From: JAYPHU01 sp964611435
GTDB taxonomy: Bacteria > Pseudomonadota > Alphaproteobacteria > Rhodospirillales > UBA2165
Reading direction: 5' to 3'
Assembly (NCBI GenBank): GCA_964611435.1
Contig: CAZSXT010000018.1
Coordinates: forward strand, 1 to 64,000
Length of the DNA stretch: 64,000 bases
Shown here: one piece after another, positions 23,669 through 32,289 of the stretch
Layout of the letters: each line of letters opens with the position of its first letter
How positions within the stretch are numbered: the stretch's first letter is position 1
Position numbers and translations under genes: made by a program
Notes under the pieces: generated by a model
Told to the model about the DNA's origin: nothing
The model's input: only the letters and a program-made list of their open reading frames with translations
The model's database searches: none

Positions 23669-24751
23669 ATGGAAGATATCAACGCTCTGAAAGACGAGGT
23701 CACCGGCGCCATCGAGGCGGCGGGTGATCTTGCCGCTCTGGAGGAAATCCGCATTGCCGAGCTGGGCAAAAGCGGCCGCATCTCGGGCCTCATGAAAACT
23801 CTGGGTCAGATGGACCCGGACGAGAGGAAAGAGGCGGGCCAGCGTTTCAACGAGCTGAAGAACGCCATCTCCGGGCAGATTGACGCCCGCAAGGCGTCGT
23901 TGGAAGATGCGGACCTGGATGCGCGGCTGGCGCAAGAAACCATTGATGTGACCCTGCCCACCCGGCCGGAGAGCCAGGGCGCCATCCACCCGATCAGCCA
24001 GACCATCGACGAGGTGATCGCCATTTTCGGCGAGATGGGGTTCACCGTGGCCGAAGGCCCGGATATCGAGGAAGACTGGTATAATTTTACCGCGCTGAAT
24101 ATTCCGGTGGATCACCCCGCCCGTCAGGAACACGATACGTTCTATATTAATGCGGAAAAAGACGGCCAGCGTATGGTGCTCCGCACCCATACCAGCCCGG
24201 TGCAAATCCGTACCATGCAGGCGAACAAGCCGCCAATCCGCATTATCGTGCCGGGCCGCACGTTCCGTTGCGACCATGACGCCACGCACTCGCCCATGTT
24301 CCATCAGGTCGAAGGCCTGGTGGTGGACGAGACCACCCATATGGGCCACTTGAAAGGCTGCCTGATCGAGTTCTGCCGCGCGTTCTTCGGCGTCGATGAT
24401 CTGCCGGTGCGGTTTCGCCCGTCCTATTTTCCGTTCACCGAACCCTCGGCGGAGGTCGATATCGGCTGCTCCTTCGAGGACGGCACGCTGAAGATCGGCC
24501 ATGGGGACGACTGGATGGAAATCCTGGGGTCCGGCATGGTGAACCCGGCGGTATTGGAAAACTGCGGCATCGATTCCACCAAATATCAGGGCTTCGCCTT
24601 CGGCATGGGGATCGAGCGGATCGCCATGCTGAAATACGGCATTCCCGACCTGCGCACCTTCTACGACACCGATATGCGCTGGCTGAAACATTACGGCTTC
24701 CGGCCCTTGGATGTGCCGAGCCTGGTCAGCCGCGCCGGACTGGGAGGGTAG
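23669..24751 (+). CDS. pheS: Phenylalanyl-tRNA synthetase alpha subunit
   Basis: 360 residues from ATG 23669; an in-frame TTG 6 bases earlier is the only other start nearby. N-terminal coiled coil (about 1-85) binds tRNA-Phe; the class II core follows with HPISQTIDEVIAIFGEMGF, motif 2 (PGRTFRCDHDATHSPMFHQV) and motif 3 (GFAFGMGIERIAMLKYGI). Forms an alpha2-beta2 enzyme with PheT, whose gene starts 4 bp later. Confidence 0.96.
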   Translation: MEDINALKDEVTGAIEAAGDLAALEEIRIAELGKSGRISGLMKTLGQMDPDERKEAGQRFNELKNAISGQIDARKASLEDADLDARLAQETIDVTLPTRPESQGAIHPISQTIDEVIAIFGEMGFTVAEGPDIEEDWYNFTALNIPVDHPARQEHDTFYINAEKDGQRMVLRTHTSPVQIRTMQANKPPIRIIVPGRTFRCDHDATHSPMFHQVEGLVVDETTHMGHLKGCLIEFCRAFFGVDDLPVRFRPSYFPFTEPSAEVDIGCSFEDGTLKIGHGDDWMEILGSGMVNPAVLENCGIDSTKYQGFAFGMGIERIAMLKYGIPDLRTFYDTDMRWLKHYGFRPLDVPSLVSRAGLGG

Positions 24752-24755
24752 GCCG

Positions 24756-27164
24756 ATGAAATTCTCGATGAAATGGCTCTCCCAGGAATTGGAGACGGAT
24801 GCCAGCCCGCAGGAAATTGCCGACGTGCTGACCATGATTGGTCTGGAGTTGGAAAGTCTGGAAAACCCGGCGGAAACGTTGAAAGACTTCGTCGTCGCCC
24901 ATGTGGAAAAGGCGGAGAAGCACCCCGACGCCGACCGGCTGAAGGTCTGTCAGGTCAATAACGGCACGGAAACCGTCGAGGTCGTCTGCGGCGCGCCGAA
25001 TGCGCGGACCGGTATGAAAGGCATCTTCGCCGCCGACGGCATGTATATCCCCGGCATCGACACGGTGCTGAAGAAATCCAAGATTCGCGGCGTCGAATCC
25101 AATGGCATGCTGTTGAGCGAGCGGGAGATGGGGCTCTCCGACGATCACGAGGGCATCGTCGAACTGGACGATGACGCGGTGGTGGGCACGCCGGCCCCGG
25201 AAGCTTTGGGCCTCAATGATCCGGTGATCGATATCGGTGTGACGCCGAATCGCGGCGACTGCCTGGGCGCGCGCGGTGTGGCGCGGGACCTGGCGGCGGC
25301 CGGCGTCGGCACGTTGAAGCCGCTGGAGATCGAGCCCATCAAGGGCACGTTCCAAAGCCCGGTCGGCGTCCATCTTGATTTTGATGACGACACCAAGGAC
25401 GCCTGCCCCTATTTCGTCGGGCGCTACTTCAAGGGCGTGAAAAACGGGCCCAGCCCGAAATGGCTGCAGGACAAATTGCTGGCTATCGGATTGCGGCCCA
25501 TCTCGGTTCTGGTGGACATCACCAACCTGTTCACCTTCGCCTATGGCCGGCCGTTGCACGTGTTCGACGCGGACAAGGTCAACGGCGATATCCATGTGCG
25601 GCTGTCAAAATCGGGTGAGAAAATCCTCGCTCTGGACGGCAAGGAGTACACGCTGGATGACGGGATGACCGTGATCGCCGATGAGAAAGTCGCGGAGGCT
25701 CTGGGCGGCGTCATGGGCGGCGAGGAGTCGGGGTGTACCGAGGATACGGTGAATGTGTTCCTCGAATCCGCCTATTTTGATCCAGTGCGCACAGCCATGA
25801 CCGGGCGTAAGCTGAACCTGCAATCCGACGCCCGCTTCCGGTTCGAGCGCGGTATCGATCCGGCCTTCACCCGGCCCGGCGCGGAACTGGCGAGTAAGTT
25901 GATCCTGCAACTGTGTGGGGGCGAGCCGTCTGAACTGATCGTGGTCGGCGAGGAACCCGATGTCTCCCGCAGCTGTTTCCTGCGCGAAGGGCGGGTGCAA
26001 TCCCTGGGAGGCGTTGATGTGCCCAACGAAGAGATTGAGCGTATTCTGACGGTCCTGGGGTTCGAACTTACCAAGAAAGACGGCGGCTGGGATTGCGCCG
26101 TGCCCACATGGCGACACGATGTGGTCGGCGAGGCGGACTTGGTGGAAGAAGTGCTGCGCATCTTCAGCTTCGACAAAATTCCGGCAGTGCCCATGAGCCT
26201 GGAAAACACCATGCCGTCCGGCGCGGTTAATCTGCCCCAGGAACGCCGGGCCCAAGCGCGCCGTGCCCTGGCGGCACGTGGCATGACCGAAGCCGTGACG
26301 TTTTCCTTCCTGCATCGCAACGAGGCGGCCTTGTTCGGCGGCTCGCCCGAGAGCATCGCGCTGGTGAACCCGATCAGCGCCGATCTGGACATCATGCGGC
26401 CGTCGCTGCTGCCCAACTTGATTGCGGCTGCCGGGCGGAACGCAGACCGGGGCCTGCCCGATCTCGCGTTGTTTGAAGTCGGCCCGCAATATGCCGGTGA
26501 AAATCCGGAGGATCAGCAGATTGCGGCCTCGGGCATCCGCACCGGCAATACGGGCGGGCGCACCTGGTCGGGGGCGACCCGCGCCGTCGACGTGTTCGAC
26601 GCCAAGGCTGATGCCCTGGATGTGCTGGGTCAATTGGGCGCCCCGGTGGCCACGGCCCAAGTGGCGGCGGGGGCGGCGGCAAGCTGGTATCATCCCGGCC
26701 GGTCCGGCGCGATCCAGCTTGGGCCTAAGATGGTGCTGGCGCATTTTGGTGAAATTCATCCCCGCGTGCTGAAGGCCATGGATGTGGCCGGCCCGGTGGT
26801 CGGTTTTGAAGTGTTCTTGGATGCGGTGCCCTTGCCGAAAGCCGGCAAAGGCCCGGCCCGGCCGAAGTTGGAGCTTTCCGCCTTCCAACAAGTGGTTCGT
26901 GACTTCGCTTTTGTAGTGGACGCCAGCGTTGCCGCCGCTCAAGTCGTCAATGCGGCGGCTGTGGTGGACAAAGCGTTGATTAAGAATGTTGATGTGTTCG
27001 ACTTGTTTGTCGGTGACGCTATCGGCGCCGGCAAAAAATCTGTCGCCATCGCGGTCACCCTACAGCCCACGGACGCCACCATGACGGACGAGCAGATCGA
27101 CGCTGTGGCCGAAAAGATCGTCGCCAATGTGGCCAAACAGACCGGTGGCGCGCTGCGGGGGTAG
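24756..27164 (+). CDS. pheT: Phenylalanyl-tRNA synthetase beta subunit
   Basis: 802 residues from ATG 24756, 7 bases after GGGAGGG. Domains: tRNA-binding OB-fold (about 40-150, VAHVEKAEKHPDADRLKVC), B3/B4 editing domain for Tyr-tRNA-Phe (about 210-385), B5 (400-475), catalytic-like core (490-690) and the C-terminal ferredoxin-fold anticodon-binding domain (710-800). The length is normal. It converges on a hydrolase gene 8 bp away. Confidence 0.96.
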   Translation: MKFSMKWLSQELETDASPQEIADVLTMIGLELESLENPAETLKDFVVAHVEKAEKHPDADRLKVCQVNNGTETVEVVCGAPNARTGMKGIFAADGMYIPGIDTVLKKSKIRGVESNGMLLSEREMGLSDDHEGIVELDDDAVVGTPAPEALGLNDPVIDIGVTPNRGDCLGARGVARDLAAAGVGTLKPLEIEPIKGTFQSPVGVHLDFDDDTKDACPYFVGRYFKGVKNGPSPKWLQDKLLAIGLRPISVLVDITNLFTFAYGRPLHVFDADKVNGDIHVRLSKSGEKILALDGKEYTLDDGMTVIADEKVAEALGGVMGGEESGCTEDTVNVFLESAYFDPVRTAMTGRKLNLQSDARFRFERGIDPAFTRPGAELASKLILQLCGGEPSELIVVGEEPDVSRSCFLREGRVQSLGGVDVPNEEIERILTVLGFELTKKDGGWDCAVPTWRHDVVGEADLVEEVLRIFSFDKIPAVPMSLENTMPSGAVNLPQERRAQARRALAARGMTEAVTFSFLHRNEAALFGGSPESIALVNPISADLDIMRPSLLPNLIAAAGRNADRGLPDLALFEVGPQYAGENPEDQQIAASGIRTGNTGGRTWSGATRAVDVFDAKADALDVLGQLGAPVATAQVAAGAAASWYHPGRSGAIQLGPKMVLAHFGEIHPRVLKAMDVAGPVVGFEVFLDAVPLPKAGKGPARPKLELSAFQQVVRDFAFVVDASVAAAQVVNAAAVVDKALIKNVDVFDLFVGDAIGAGKKSVAIAVTLQPTDATMTDEQIDAVAEKIVANVAKQTGGALRG

Positions 27165-27172
27165 CTCTCGCC

Positions 27173-28030
27173 TCAACCGCCCAAAAACACCGCAATCGCC
27201 TCGGAAACTTCCGGTGCGCGGAGGTAGCCGTAGGACTTGTGGTGGATGCCGCCATAGTCGTTGATCACTAGGTCGTCGCGAACACCGACGCCAGCGGCGT
27301 TCTTTGCATAGTCATCCCGAAGATGCGTGTCGGCGGCTACCGGGTCCCGCTTATCGGCAAAATTCGTCCAGCGGGCGACCAAGGCCGGCGTTGCGGGCTC
27401 TCCCCATTCCCGTGCGATTTGCAACACGACGTGCGGCAGCCCCAAGGGCGAACCGAGGGTGATCCAGTGATCGAGTGTTCCCGCGGGGCATTCGGCGGAG
27501 AGTTCCTGTAGCGCATCAAAGGCGATGATGGTGCCCATGGAATGGGAAATGACCATGGTTTTTCCGTCCGCCGCCAACGCCTCTTTGACCGCTTGTTTTA
27601 ACCGCCAGCGCAATTCTTCCCTGGTGCCGGGCTCTTCGTAATAACGGTGGAGGTCCTTGAGCTTCCACTCAAGAACCGCCGCCGCCGCGTGTTCGATGTC
27701 CAGTTTCCCTTTGAGAAAATCCAGAGCGTTACCCACATACTTAGAGGCGTCCGCCCTGAGCTCGTCGAGCCAACCGTCTTGATATGTCATCAGCGGTCGA
27801 TTCGCTTTTAGCATGTCATCCGGCATGTAGGGATACGGTTCCTCCCCGGCCGCGCCAGCGTCCGGCCCGTACATATAGTCGGCCCAGTAAACGCTTGTGA
27901 AGGTAAAGTCCGGGTTTGTGAAATTCTTGTTCCGATGCAGTCCATCCCGGATTGCCGCGTCCCACCATTCGGCGAGTTGCCCGGCCGGCGGTTTGTTGGC
28001 GAGGCCGTGGATACCGATAATCGTCGTCAT
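27173..28030 (-). CDS. Alpha/beta hydrolase of unknown substrate
   Basis: 285 residues from ATG 28030 (MTTIIGIHGLANKP), with GGAGAAGG 5-12 bases upstream; two in-frame Met codons further up lack a good site. Nucleophile Ser in VISHSMGTIIAFD, oxyanion HG in GIHGLANKP, a likely Asp in ADKRDPVAAD and a likely His in GGIHHKSYGYL. No signal peptide. The layout is that of cytoplasmic lipase/esterase-like proteins, but no substrate can be named. Monocistronic. Confidence 0.72.
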   Translation of the reverse strand: MTTIIGIHGLANKPPAGQLAEWWDAAIRDGLHRNKNFTNPDFTFTSVYWADYMYGPDAGAAGEEPYPYMPDDMLKANRPLMTYQDGWLDELRADASKYVGNALDFLKGKLDIEHAAAAVLEWKLKDLHRYYEEPGTREELRWRLKQAVKEALAADGKTMVISHSMGTIIAFDALQELSAECPAGTLDHWITLGSPLGLPHVVLQIAREWGEPATPALVARWTNFADKRDPVAADTHLRDDYAKNAAGVGVRDDLVINDYGGIHHKSYGYLRAPEVSEAIAVFLGG

Positions 28031-28141
28031 AAACACCTTCTCCATGAGTGGTTTCGGTCTTATGACGTAATCTTTTCGGAAGCCGGTCCTGTTCAATGGA
28101 CCGGCGACAACTTATTCGTGTCGGGTTTCTCGGGCCGGGGA

Positions 28142-29086
28142 TCAGCCTTCCAGATCGATCACCACTTTGCCGCGCGTGTGGCCACCCTCCACATGCTTAT
28201 GGGCGTCTGCGATCTGGTCGAGGCTGTAGGTCGCGTCGATATTCACTTTGAGGGCGCCATCCGCCAACAGCCCGGCGATTTGGCTCATCTGTTCGCCGTT
28301 CGGGCGAACCAGAACAAATGTCGCCTTTACGTCGTGCGTGTCCAGCTCTTCCGGGGAAATCGGTCCGGTGATGCCGGCCAGGTAGCCGCCCGGCTTCAAT
28401 GTCGCGTAGCTCTGCGGCCGTTGCTCCGCCGAGATGGTGTGAAACACCACATCCATATCCGACAGTTCGTCCTCGAACTTCTTCGCGGTGTAGTCGATGG
28501 TTTCGTCGGCGCCGAGGGACTTGACGAAGTCCGCATTCTTGGCCGAGCACGTGCCGGCCACATAGGCGCCTTTCCATTTGGCGAGCTGGACCGCCACATG
28601 GCCGACGCCGCCGGCGGCCGCGTGCACCAAAATACGCTGGCCTGATTCTAGACCGGCGGTCTCGAAAATCGCCTGCCAGGCGGTGAGCGCCACCAAGGGA
28701 ACCGCTGCCGCCTCCACATGGGAAATGTTCGAAGGTTTTTGCGTGATCTCATTGGCCGGCGCAGTGATGTATTCCGCATAGCCGCCGGCTACTTCGGGAA
28801 AGCGCGGCATGCCGAACACTTCGTCGCCTTCCTTGAAAGCCGGGGCGCGGCTTTCGATTACGGTGCCCGAAACATCCCATCCCAGAATCAGCGGAAACTG
28901 AATATTCTCCCAACGACGGTTGACGCCCATGCCGTCCCGGGTTTTGAAATCAATAGGGTTGAGGCCGGAGGCGGCGACCTTGATCAGAACCTCGCCTGCG
29001 CCGGCTTCGGGCCGGGCCACTTCTTCCACGGATAGTTGGTCCGCGCCGCCAAAGTCGTGAATGACGGCGGCTTTCATGGTGCTCAT
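28142..29086 (-). CDS. NADP-dependent quinone oxidoreductase-like protein (MDR, zinc-free)
   Basis: 314 residues of the medium-chain dehydrogenase/reductase family. N-terminal GroES-like domain (MKAAVIHDFGGADQLSVEEV), then a Rossmann domain with HAAAGGVGHVAVQLAKWKGA (about 148-167). No zinc-binding cysteine cluster is present, which places it with QOR/enoyl reductase types that reduce quinones or activated alkenes with NADPH. The 2OG oxygenase gene upstream ends 11 bp before its start, so the two are probably in one transcript. Confidence 0.83.
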   Translation of the reverse strand: MSTMKAAVIHDFGGADQLSVEEVARPEAGAGEVLIKVAASGLNPIDFKTRDGMGVNRRWENIQFPLILGWDVSGTVIESRAPAFKEGDEVFGMPRFPEVAGGYAEYITAPANEITQKPSNISHVEAAAVPLVALTAWQAIFETAGLESGQRILVHAAAGGVGHVAVQLAKWKGAYVAGTCSAKNADFVKSLGADETIDYTAKKFEDELSDMDVVFHTISAEQRPQSYATLKPGGYLAGITGPISPEELDTHDVKATFVLVRPNGEQMSQIAGLLADGALKVNIDATYSLDQIADAHKHVEGGHTRGKVVIDLEG

Positions 29087-29097
29087 GGGGCGGCCTC

Positions 29098-30114
29098 CTA
29101 GGCGTTGTCGGCGTCGTCAAATTCGCCGTAATGGGGGTAGGTGTTCGCCATATACCAGGTATAGAACTCGTGATACGACTCGGTCGGGTATTTCGGCGGG
29201 TTGTCCGGCCCATGACAGGTCGGCAAACATTCACACACCGGATCGAAATCGTTGTTGACGAAGCAGGCGACCGAATAACGGTCCGTGTCCTTGGGCGGAA
29301 TCACTCGGTGGGGCGTCGCCCGAAAACGCTCATTGCTCCAGCGTTCCAGAAACTGACCGGTGTTGACCAGAATGGCGTCATACATCTGCGGCGGCCGGAA
29401 CCAGTTCCCGTCTGTGTCCAATATTTCCAGCCCGTCCACGTCGGCCTGCGGCAGGAATGTCATAAATCCGGTGTCCGCATGGGGGCCCAGGCCGAACTCA
29501 TTGTCCTCTACATCCGGCACGGGCGGATAATAGGCCATGCGGAAATAGGTATAACTCTCCCGGAAATAGGGCTCGAAATAGTCCAGCGGCAATTCCAGGG
29601 CGGCGGCCCATAGGGGCAGCATGCGCTTTCCGAGGGCCGTGATCGTGCTCATATACTCGTTCACCGTCTCCCGGAAACCGGGCAGACCGTCCGGCCACTG
29701 GTTCTCTCCATAGAAGCGTTTGCCCGCCTGACGATGGGGGTTGTCGGGCCCATATTCGGTCGCGAAAACCATGGTCGAATTGGAATCAAACTTGGTGTTT
29801 TTATTGTAGGTGGAATGTTTGACCAGTGTCGCCTTGGGCGGAATAAAACCCCGCTGGTTCTCGTTGATTTGCAGCGCGAGCTTGTCCTCATTGGGCAGCG
29901 CGTGAAAGCGTTCTGTTTCAGCGAAAATCCGTTTCACCAGATCGTCGGAGACGCCATGGTTCTTGATGAAGAAGAACCCGACATTCTCGCAGGCGTAGCG
30001 CAATTGTGCGGCCAGGTCGTCGCTGGGCGCGCCCTCGCCGGCGAGAAACTCGCCAATATCCAGTATCGGCAGATCGCGATACTCGGCTTTAGACTGTGAG
30101 ATGCCGTCCGGCAT
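29098..30114 (-). CDS. 2-oxoglutarate/Fe(II) oxygenase, isopenicillin-N-synthase-like
   Basis: 338 residues from ATG 30114 (MPDGISQSK), with AGGGAGA 8 bases upstream. The N-terminal DIOX_N domain begins DLPILDIGEFLAGEG; the double-stranded beta-helix has H-A-D (LGPHADTGFMTFL) as the first two iron ligands, the distal His in RFRATPHRVIPP, and R-Y-S (DTDRYSVACFVN) for 2-oxoglutarate. Bacterial relatives oxidise small molecules of unknown identity. Linked to the MDR gene downstream by 11 bp. Confidence 0.85.
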   Translation of the reverse strand: MPDGISQSKAEYRDLPILDIGEFLAGEGAPSDDLAAQLRYACENVGFFFIKNHGVSDDLVKRIFAETERFHALPNEDKLALQINENQRGFIPPKATLVKHSTYNKNTKFDSNSTMVFATEYGPDNPHRQAGKRFYGENQWPDGLPGFRETVNEYMSTITALGKRMLPLWAAALELPLDYFEPYFRESYTYFRMAYYPPVPDVEDNEFGLGPHADTGFMTFLPQADVDGLEILDTDGNWFRPPQMYDAILVNTGQFLERWSNERFRATPHRVIPPKDTDRYSVACFVNNDFDPVCECLPTCHGPDNPPKYPTESYHEFYTWYMANTYPHYGEFDDADNA

Positions 30115-30228
30115 GATGAATCTCCCTTGGCGTAATTCTATGCGGTGTTTTACGGCTGATTGTAACAGCCCGGCCCATGGGCTCGTCAAGCGGCGCCAAT
30201 CTCTGTCAGCCATTTTTGGGAACAGCGT

Positions 30229-30765
30229 TTAGCGGAGATTGCCCACTTCCCGCGCCAGTTCTCTCGCGGTGATATAATGGCGGCCGGGTGGTCCGGGATC
30301 GCCACCCACGCGGAACACTTCCTTTCCCCCGGCATCAAACAAATAGGCGGCGGGGATGGACTGAACGCCGTCGAAATCCCGGATGATCTGATCGGAACCG
30401 CTAATCACGGCAATCCTCGGGTCGATCCCCCGCAATAAACGTTTGAGATAGCTGTTGCTGGTCTCAAGGATGTTGACCGAGATGACCTCCAGTTTTCCTT
30501 TACCGACGCCGTTGAGGTACTCTGTAATTTCGCCGAACTCGACGAGGCAGGGTGGTCACCAACTGGCGAAAAACGTCACCAGAACCGGCTTGCCATTGAA
30601 CCGGTCACGGACAGGCGTTGCGTTCAAGGGTTCAGCCGCGATCAGCCGGGCTTTGACGTCATCGGAGAGGGTGATCGGATTCTCTGCGCGTACGGGTTCA
30701 ACGAGGCTGACCGCCAGAAGAGCGATCAGAGCGACACCCGATAAGACTGATTTCAATGACACCAC
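30229..30765 (-). CDS. Candidate selenoprotein: secreted TlpA/thioredoxin-like protein with in-frame UGA (UxxC)
   Basis: Read through one UGA (30556-30558) the frame gives 178 residues ending at TAA 30229-30231. Residues 1-27 are a signal peptide (cleaved near VRA). The fold shows LVTFFASW-UGA-PPCLVEF: UGA is codon 70, exactly the first active-site Cys of W-C-P-P-C, and the second Cys is kept. Downstream the thioredoxin fold goes on intact: LEVISVNI, cis-Pro in VQSIPAAYLFDAGGKEVFRVGG. No frameshift or other stop occurs. A stem-loop fitting a bacterial SECIS follows the UGA. The start is GTG and weak. Alternatives are a TGC-to-TGA error or a recent nonsense mutation; selA, selB and selC are not in this window. 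Confidence 0.72.
30522..30550 (-). promoter_or_regulatory. Candidate bacterial SECIS element downstream of the UGA
   Basis: Counting bases after UGA, U11-G16 (UCGUCG) pairs with C21-A26 (CGGCGA) in six consecutive pairs (one U-G), with apical loop AGUU. CUG (6-8) and CAG (32-34) can add a lower stem. The loop begins 17 bases after UGA and has G in its second position followed by U, agreeing with the recalled bSECIS rules (loop 16-37 bases from UGA, stem 4-16 bp, G in the first two loop bases). The core is at 30530-30545. Folded by eye. Confidence 0.55.
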
Positions 30766-30848
30766 GATCGGATAGCTCTACGCCGGACCGTGTGACCGGT
30801 CAACGTACGCCTGTTCACAAGCAGTTGAAGGCGGGCGGTAGCCCGTCT

Positions 30849-32069
30849 CTATCCCTGTTGCTTGCCGGCCAGGCGTAACCGCAGCGCATTCAGCTTGATG
30901 AAGCCTTCCGCGTCGCGCTGGTCATAGACCGTATCAGCCTCGAACGTCACCGTCGCCTCGTCATAGAGACTGTTCGGCGACTTGCGGCCTAGGACGATCA
31001 CATTGCCCTTGTAAAGCTTGAGTCGCACCGTGCCGGTCACCAACTTTTGGCTTTCATCGATGGCCGCCTGCAACATCTCCCGCTCCGGGGAGAACCAGAA
31101 CCCGTTGTAGACCAGCTCCGCATAGCGGGGCATCAGCTCGTCTTTCAGGTGCAACGCACCCTTGTCCAGGATCAGGCTTTCCACCGCACGGCGCGCGGTC
31201 AACAGGATGGTGCCGCCAGGCGTCTCGTAAACGCCCCGGGATTTCATGCCGACAAACCGGTTCTCGACGATATCAATCCGGCCGATACCGTTGGCCCCGG
31301 CCAGCTCGTTCAGTTTGGTCAGCAGCGCCGCCGGGCTCAGATTTTCACCGTTCACCGAAACCGGGTCGCCGTGCTCGAACCCGATCTCAATCTCGGTCGG
31401 CGTGTCTGGCGCGTTCTCCGGCGAGACCGAGCGGGTGAACATGCTCTCTTCCGGGCCGACCCATGGGTCTTCCAGCGCTTTGCCTTCATAAGATATGTGC
31501 AAGAGGTTGGCGTCGGTGGAATAGGGGGGCTCGTCCTCCTTATCCTTGGGCACCGGGATCTGGTTCAATTGCGCGTACTCGATCAGCTTGGTGCGGGAGT
31601 TCAAATCCCACTCCCGCCACGGCGCGATCACTTTGATGTCGGGCTTTAGGGCGTAGTAGCCGAGCTCGAACCGCACCTGATCGTTGCCCTTGCCAGTGGC
31701 GCCATGGGCGACGGCGTCGGCGCCCACCTGTTCCGCGATCTCGATCTGGCGCTTGGCGATCAGCGGCCGGGCAATGGACGTGCCCAGCAGATAAACGCCT
31801 TCATACAGCGCATTGGCCCGGAACATGGGAAACACATAGTCGCGGACGAATTCCTCGCGCAGATCGTCGATAAAGATTTCCTTGATCCCCATCATCTCCG
31901 CCTTGGCCCGCGCCGGCTCCACCTCTTCGCCCTGGCCCAGGTCGGCGGTGAAGGTCACCACCTCGCACTCAAAGCTCTCCTGCAGCCACTTCAGAATGAC
32001 CGAGGTGTCGAGCCCGCCCGAATAGGCCAGAACCACTTTCTTGATACTGTCTTTATCCACGCCCGCCAT
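30849..32069 (-). CDS. argG: Argininosuccinate synthase
   Basis: 406 residues from ATG 32069 (MAGVDKDSIKKVVLAYSGG), with AAGGA upstream; the reading frame extends a further 18 codons but that part is leader. Joins citrulline and aspartate using ATP in arginine synthesis. ATP P-loop AYSGGLDTSVI near 14-24; GATGKGNDQVRFE near 120; citrulline-binding SRGVYETPGG near 280. Preceded by a good promoter. argB, an earlier step, is at 59089. Confidence 0.95.
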   Translation of the reverse strand: MAGVDKDSIKKVVLAYSGGLDTSVILKWLQESFECEVVTFTADLGQGEEVEPARAKAEMMGIKEIFIDDLREEFVRDYVFPMFRANALYEGVYLLGTSIARPLIAKRQIEIAEQVGADAVAHGATGKGNDQVRFELGYYALKPDIKVIAPWREWDLNSRTKLIEYAQLNQIPVPKDKEDEPPYSTDANLLHISYEGKALEDPWVGPEESMFTRSVSPENAPDTPTEIEIGFEHGDPVSVNGENLSPAALLTKLNELAGANGIGRIDIVENRFVGMKSRGVYETPGGTILLTARRAVESLILDKGALHLKDELMPRYAELVYNGFWFSPEREMLQAAIDESQKLVTGTVRLKLYKGNVIVLGRKSPNSLYDEATVTFEADTVYDQRDAEGFIKLNALRLRLAGKQQG

Positions 32070-32112
32070 GGCGACATGTCCTTGAATTATCTGCGTTAAA
32101 TCGAGGCGGCGG

Positions 32113-32140
32113 AGTATAGGCAAATGCGCCCGTGGGGCAA
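32113..32140 (-). promoter_or_regulatory. Predicted argG promoter
   Basis: On the minus strand TTGCCC (32140-32135), 16 bp spacer, TATACT (32118-32113). The start of transcription would fall near 32106, about 37 bp before the argG ATG. Confidence 0.45.
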
Positions 32141-32289
32141 GGGTTTACCCCCGTCACAGAATTTTCGCTTGGCTTTGCCCGATTTTCCCTTTCACTATTG
32201 AACATTGGGAACGTTCGGGTGCCTGTTTGCCTCCGCGAAAGCAGGCCGGTTCGCAGGAGCCCCAAGAAAATGCGCACTGGGAGGCATTG

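Noticed and set aside
23198..24835. A 545-codon minus-strand frame opposite rplT and pheS
   Set aside because: Opposite two intact essential genes, composition is that of a reverse-strand shadow.
25605..26942. A 445-codon open frame on the minus strand opposite pheT
   Set aside because: It lies wholly inside a clearly real gene, lacks any recognisable domain and arises from the high GC content.
30229..30435. The TlpA-like gene as two separate fragments (pseudogene)
   Set aside because: One UGA at the catalytic Cys codon, no other damage and a SECIS-like hairpin make recoding more likely than decay, though an error cannot be excluded.
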